Below are positions 61,355 to 64,000 of a DNA stretch of 64,000 nucleotides, piece after piece. Within the stretch, counting starts at the first letter, position 1; each line of letters starts with the position of its first letter. Under the pieces are notes generated by a model, which worked only from the letters and a program-made list of their open reading frames with translations, did not search any database and was not told the DNA's origin. The position numbers and the translations under genes are program-made. Origin of the DNA: Nocardioides sp. Root240. Lineage in GTDB: Bacteria; Actinomycetota; Actinomycetes; Propionibacteriales; Nocardioidaceae. The stretch spans positions 222,754 through 286,753 of the forward strand of contig NZ_LMIT01000001.1 of assembly GCF_001428825.1 (NCBI RefSeq), read 5' to 3'.

Positions 61355-63750
61355 CCTCCCACCGCGCCCCCGCACCCGAGGGCTCGAACGTCCCCTTCGC
61401 CCCCGGGCTGGTCGTCGGCCTGGTCGGCCTCGCCACCACGTGGGTCGCCCTGACCGCGTGGCAGGGCTTCGTGTCCCAGCCGACGACGTACCTGAACCGG
61501 GTGGCGGTCGTCGGGGCCGTCGTCGTCACGCTCGGCGCGGTGCTGCGCTGGCGGGCCGCTCCGCGGTGGCTGACCGCGCTCCTCCAGGTGCTGGTCGCGG
61601 CGGCCATCGTGTCCTGGCAGATCACCGGCAGCCCGCTCCCCGTGGGCGGGAGCGCTGCCGAGATCGGCCACGCGCTGGACCTCGCCGTCGACTCCGCGCG
61701 CACCTACAGCGCGCCGATCGGCCCCAACGTGCCGCCGCTGTGGCCGCTGCTGCTGGTCTGCGGTGCGGTGTTCGTCGTCCTCGTCGACGTCGTGGCGTGC
61801 ACCTACCGCCGCGTCCCCGGCTCCGGACTGGTGCTGCTCGCGATCTACTCCGTCCCGAGTGGGCTGCTCGACGACGGTCCCGGCTGGGGCAGCTTCGCGA
61901 TCGCCGCTGCCGGCTTCCTCCTGCTGCTCCACCTCGACGCGCGCGAGAACCTCCAGCGCTGGGGCCGCCCGCTCGGCCCCGACGACGCCTCGCCGTGGGG
62001 CCACGGCAACCCGGTACGGGAGGCGGCGCGGGCCGGCGCCGGACGGATCGGCGTCACGGCAGTGGCGCTCGCGCTCGTCGTACCCGCGTTCGTGCCGGTG
62101 CTCGGCACCGACCTGTTCAACCTCGGCGGCGGGGGCAGCGGCGGCGACATCCGCATCCGCAAGCCGATCGCCGACATGCGCCGCGACCTCGAGCGTGGCG
62201 AGGACGTGCCGCTGGTCCAGGTCCAGACCGACGACCCCAGCCCGTCGTACCTGCGGATCTCGGTGCTGAACCGCTTCACCGGCCAGGAGTGGAGCAGCGG
62301 CGACCGCGACGTCGACTCCGAGAACACCGCCAGCGGCGCGCTGCCGCCGCCGGCCGGGCTCGCCGAGTCGGTACCCCGCGACCAGTACGACTACCAGGTC
62401 CGCATCACCGACGAGCTCGACTCCACCTGGCTGCCCACGCAGTTCCCGGCATCCGCGGTCCGCGCCGACGGCGACTGGCGCTTCGACCCGGCCACGATGG
62501 ACTTCCTCGCCGCCGACAAGGACCTCGACACCCGGGGCATCGCGTACTCCCTCACCTCCGTCGTCCCGCACTACGGCACCGACGGCCGCTACTTCCGTGA
62601 CCCGGCCGCCGGTGCGGTGTCCGACGAGGTGCTGGACCTGCCGACCGGCATCCCGCCGATCGTGCGCGACCTGGCCCGCAGCATCACCCGGCCCGCCGAC
62701 AACGACTACGAGCGCGCACTGATGCTGCAGCGCTTCTTCCGCCAGGACGGCGGCTTCGTCTACGACCTCCGCAAGGCGCCGGCCGGCACCGGCAACGGCA
62801 CCCTGGAGGCCTTCCTCTCGCCCGGCGGCCGGGTCGGGTACTGCGAGCAGTTCGCCTCCGCGATGGCCGTGATGGCGCGGATCCTCGGCATCCCCTCCCG
62901 CGTCGCCGTGGGATTCCTCGAGCCGGACCCGCTCGGCGACGGGCTGTACGAGTACAGCAGCCACGACCTCCACGCCTGGCCCGAGCTCTACTTCGCCGGC
63001 GCCGGCTGGGTCCGCTTCGAGCCCACGCCGTCCGGCCGGGTCGAGTCGGTGCCCGACTACTCGCGCGTGCCCCTCGACGGCATCGGCGAGGAGAACACGT
63101 CGAACGCCACCAGCTCGTCCGCGAGCAACGGCGGCACGGCGACCGTCGCACCCAACCGGCCCACCAACCGGCCGTCGACGGCACCGGAGGACACCGCGTC
63201 GGACTCCTCCGGCGCCGGCAGCCACACCGGACGGAACCTCGCCGTCGGCGGAGGCGCGCTGCTGGTGCTGCTGCTCGTGGCCGCCGCGGTGCTCGGACCG
63301 CGGTCCGTTCGTCGTACGGCGCGACGGGTGCGGCTCGGTGGCGGACCGGACGAGCTGTGGGCAGAGCTGCGGGCGACGGCGGTGGACCTCGGGGTGCCGT
63401 GGCCCGACGGGCGTTCGCCCGCCGAGGTCGGGGCCGTGCTGGTCGACCGACTCGGGGATCCGTCGGCCGAGCAGCTGGAACGACCGCGGACCGGGGCCGA
63501 CGTGGCTCCGGAGGCGGCGCGGGCGTTGGCGCGGGTGGTGCTCGCCGTGGAGCGGGCGCGGTACGCGCGGCCGGGCGCGGCAGGTGCCGCGGGCGGCGCG
63601 GTCGGCACGCTCGAGACCGTCGACGTCGAGGCGGACGTCACTCTGGTGGCTGCGTCGTTGGCTGCGGGGGTGACGCCTCGGGAGCGGCGGCGGGCGGAGT
63701 GGTTGCCGCGATCGGTGTGGGGTGGGGTGCGCGCCCGGTTGCGTCGCTGA
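61351..63750 (+). CDS. Membrane transglutaminase-like protein (TgpA family)
   Basis: 799 residues. N-terminal membrane region of about six helices (DUF3488 type), extracytoplasmic linker with NLGGGGSGGD, transglutaminase core with catalytic Cys in GRVGYCEQFASAMAVMARIL (about residue 497) and His in SSHDLHAWPELYF (about 540), a Ser/Thr/Asn-rich linker, one more helix (LAVGGGALLVLLLVAAAVL), and a cytosolic C-terminal part. The MoxR-DUF58-TgpA trio is widespread in actinobacteria; substrate unknown, but it diverges from the wall cluster. ATG 61351-61353. Confidence 0.94.
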   Translation: MTSHRAPAPEGSNVPFAPGLVVGLVGLATTWVALTAWQGFVSQPTTYLNRVAVVGAVVVTLGAVLRWRAAPRWLTALLQVLVAAAIVSWQITGSPLPVGGSAAEIGHALDLAVDSARTYSAPIGPNVPPLWPLLLVCGAVFVVLVDVVACTYRRVPGSGLVLLAIYSVPSGLLDDGPGWGSFAIAAAGFLLLLHLDARENLQRWGRPLGPDDASPWGHGNPVREAARAGAGRIGVTAVALALVVPAFVPVLGTDLFNLGGGGSGGDIRIRKPIADMRRDLERGEDVPLVQVQTDDPSPSYLRISVLNRFTGQEWSSGDRDVDSENTASGALPPPAGLAESVPRDQYDYQVRITDELDSTWLPTQFPASAVRADGDWRFDPATMDFLAADKDLDTRGIAYSLTSVVPHYGTDGRYFRDPAAGAVSDEVLDLPTGIPPIVRDLARSITRPADNDYERALMLQRFFRQDGGFVYDLRKAPAGTGNGTLEAFLSPGGRVGYCEQFASAMAVMARILGIPSRVAVGFLEPDPLGDGLYEYSSHDLHAWPELYFAGAGWVRFEPTPSGRVESVPDYSRVPLDGIGEENTSNATSSSASNGGTATVAPNRPTNRPSTAPEDTASDSSGAGSHTGRNLAVGGGALLVLLLVAAAVLGPRSVRRTARRVRLGGGPDELWAELRATAVDLGVPWPDGRSPAEVGAVLVDRLGDPSAEQLERPRTGADVAPEAARALARVVLAVERARYARPGAAGAAGGAVGTLETVDVEADVTLVAASLAAGVTPRERRRAEWLPRSVWGGVRARLRR

Positions 63751-63798
63751 CCTTGCGCTGCGCTGGCCTTGCGCTGCGCTGGCCTTGCGCTGCGCTGG
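63751..63798. repeat. Three exact tandem copies of a 16-base unit
   Basis: CCTTGCGCTGCGCTGG is repeated three times without gaps, starting at the base after the transglutaminase stop codon. The unit is G+C rich and partly self-complementary. Function unknown. Confidence 0.9.
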
Positions 63799-63824
63799 GC
63801 CTGGATCGGACGTGGCTGGGTGGC

Positions 63825-63990
63825 GGGTGGATGCCTCCGGTGCCTCCCGGTGATCGGTCCCGTCGGCTCGGAGCGGGGGCCCCGCCGTCGGCGGACCTCT
63901 TCCGCGTTGGTCGCACCTGGTGCGTACGCCGACGGCACCCCGACGTCGCCGCCGGGACCGATCACCGTCCGGCGCCTCCGGCACCCACCC
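63825..63990. repeat. Long imperfect inverted repeat at the right edge
   Basis: The arms 63825-63862 and 63953-63990 match at about 30 of 38 positions when one is reversed, with CGGTGATCGGTCCCG perfect. Inside, CCGTCGGCG and CGCCGACGG form a second nested pair. No gene is visible in 63751-64000, so it is either a terminator-like structure, a small miniature element or a structured RNA. The window ends ten bases later. Confidence 0.65.
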
Positions 63991-64000
63991 GCCCGTCTTC

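Noticed and set aside
63751..63798. CRISPR array
   Set aside because: The 16-base units are directly adjacent with no spacers.
60496..63984. Minus-strand frame of about 1160 codons opposite the DUF58 and transglutaminase genes
   Set aside because: Antisense shadow; no ribosome site or domain, and the plus-strand genes have catalytic motifs.

Overview
The window is a high-G+C actinobacterial chromosome segment, most likely from Nocardioides or a close relative (Nocardioidaceae). This rests on the very high G+C, frequent GTG and TTG starts, ATGA/GTGA-coupled operons, the classical actinobacterial division cluster (mraZ to divIVA, including sepF, yggT and a Wag31-type DivIVA), a PriA-type HisA, and HGxxPAAW and Trp-operon membrane proteins beside trp genes. 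No tRNA, rRNA, CRISPR array or transposase was found. The genus is inferred from memory of gene order, not from a search.

Layout. 1-4438 (minus): phosphate-transport operon pstC-pstA-pstS plus a secreted protein cut by the edge; no pstB is in view. 4535-8970 (minus): lgt, a Sco1/SenC lipoprotein, trpA, trpB, trpC. 9125-9691 (plus): DUF805 protein. 9772-11421 (minus): DUF2752, HGxxPAAW protein, Trp-associated membrane protein, hisI. trpE, expected here, is absent. 11429-15054 (minus): heterodimeric ABC exporter whose second gene carries an in-frame palindromic repeat. 15158-15532 (plus): MmcQ/YjbR protein. 15517-21522: a defence module with type III-like res and mod on the minus strand, diverging from an xre regulator coupled to an HNH nuclease gene on the plus strand; two 17-base repeats lie between them. 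21545-24773: DUF222/HNH protein, two hypotheticals and a small lipoprotein. 24791-29975 (minus): hisF, priA/hisA, hisH, hisB, hisC, hisD. 29986-32383: a TetR regulator, then SRPBCC, LON-domain and YbaK proteins on plus. 32310-39359 (minus): DUF2567 protein, dnaE, GNAT, rluD, lspA and a DksA-type zinc finger fused to an Ala/Lys/Pro tail.

39580-58679 (minus) is the division and wall cluster, in transcription order: mraZ, a 52-residue membrane protein, rsmH, ftsL, ftsI, murE, murF, mraY, murD, ftsW, murG, murC, ftsQ, ftsZ, pgeF, yggS, sepF, yggT, divIVA. Diverging from mraZ is a plus-strand operon moxR, DUF58, transglutaminase (59068-63750). The last 250 bases hold tandem and inverted repeats but no gene.

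How it works together. The wall cluster makes lipid II (MurC-F, MraY, MurG), polymerises and crosslinks it (FtsW, FtsI) and places the divisome (FtsZ, SepF, FtsQ, FtsL) and the tip scaffold (DivIVA). MraZ probably controls it through three AAAGTGG boxes spaced 20 bases apart, and possibly also the divergent moxR operon through a phased GTGG array. The his and trp genes are linked biochemically because PriA probably serves both pathways. The his-trp supercluster is split between hisF and hisI by about 13 kb holding the exporter and the defence genes. The best candidate for a little-described system is the mod-res // xre-HNH module at 15517-21522.
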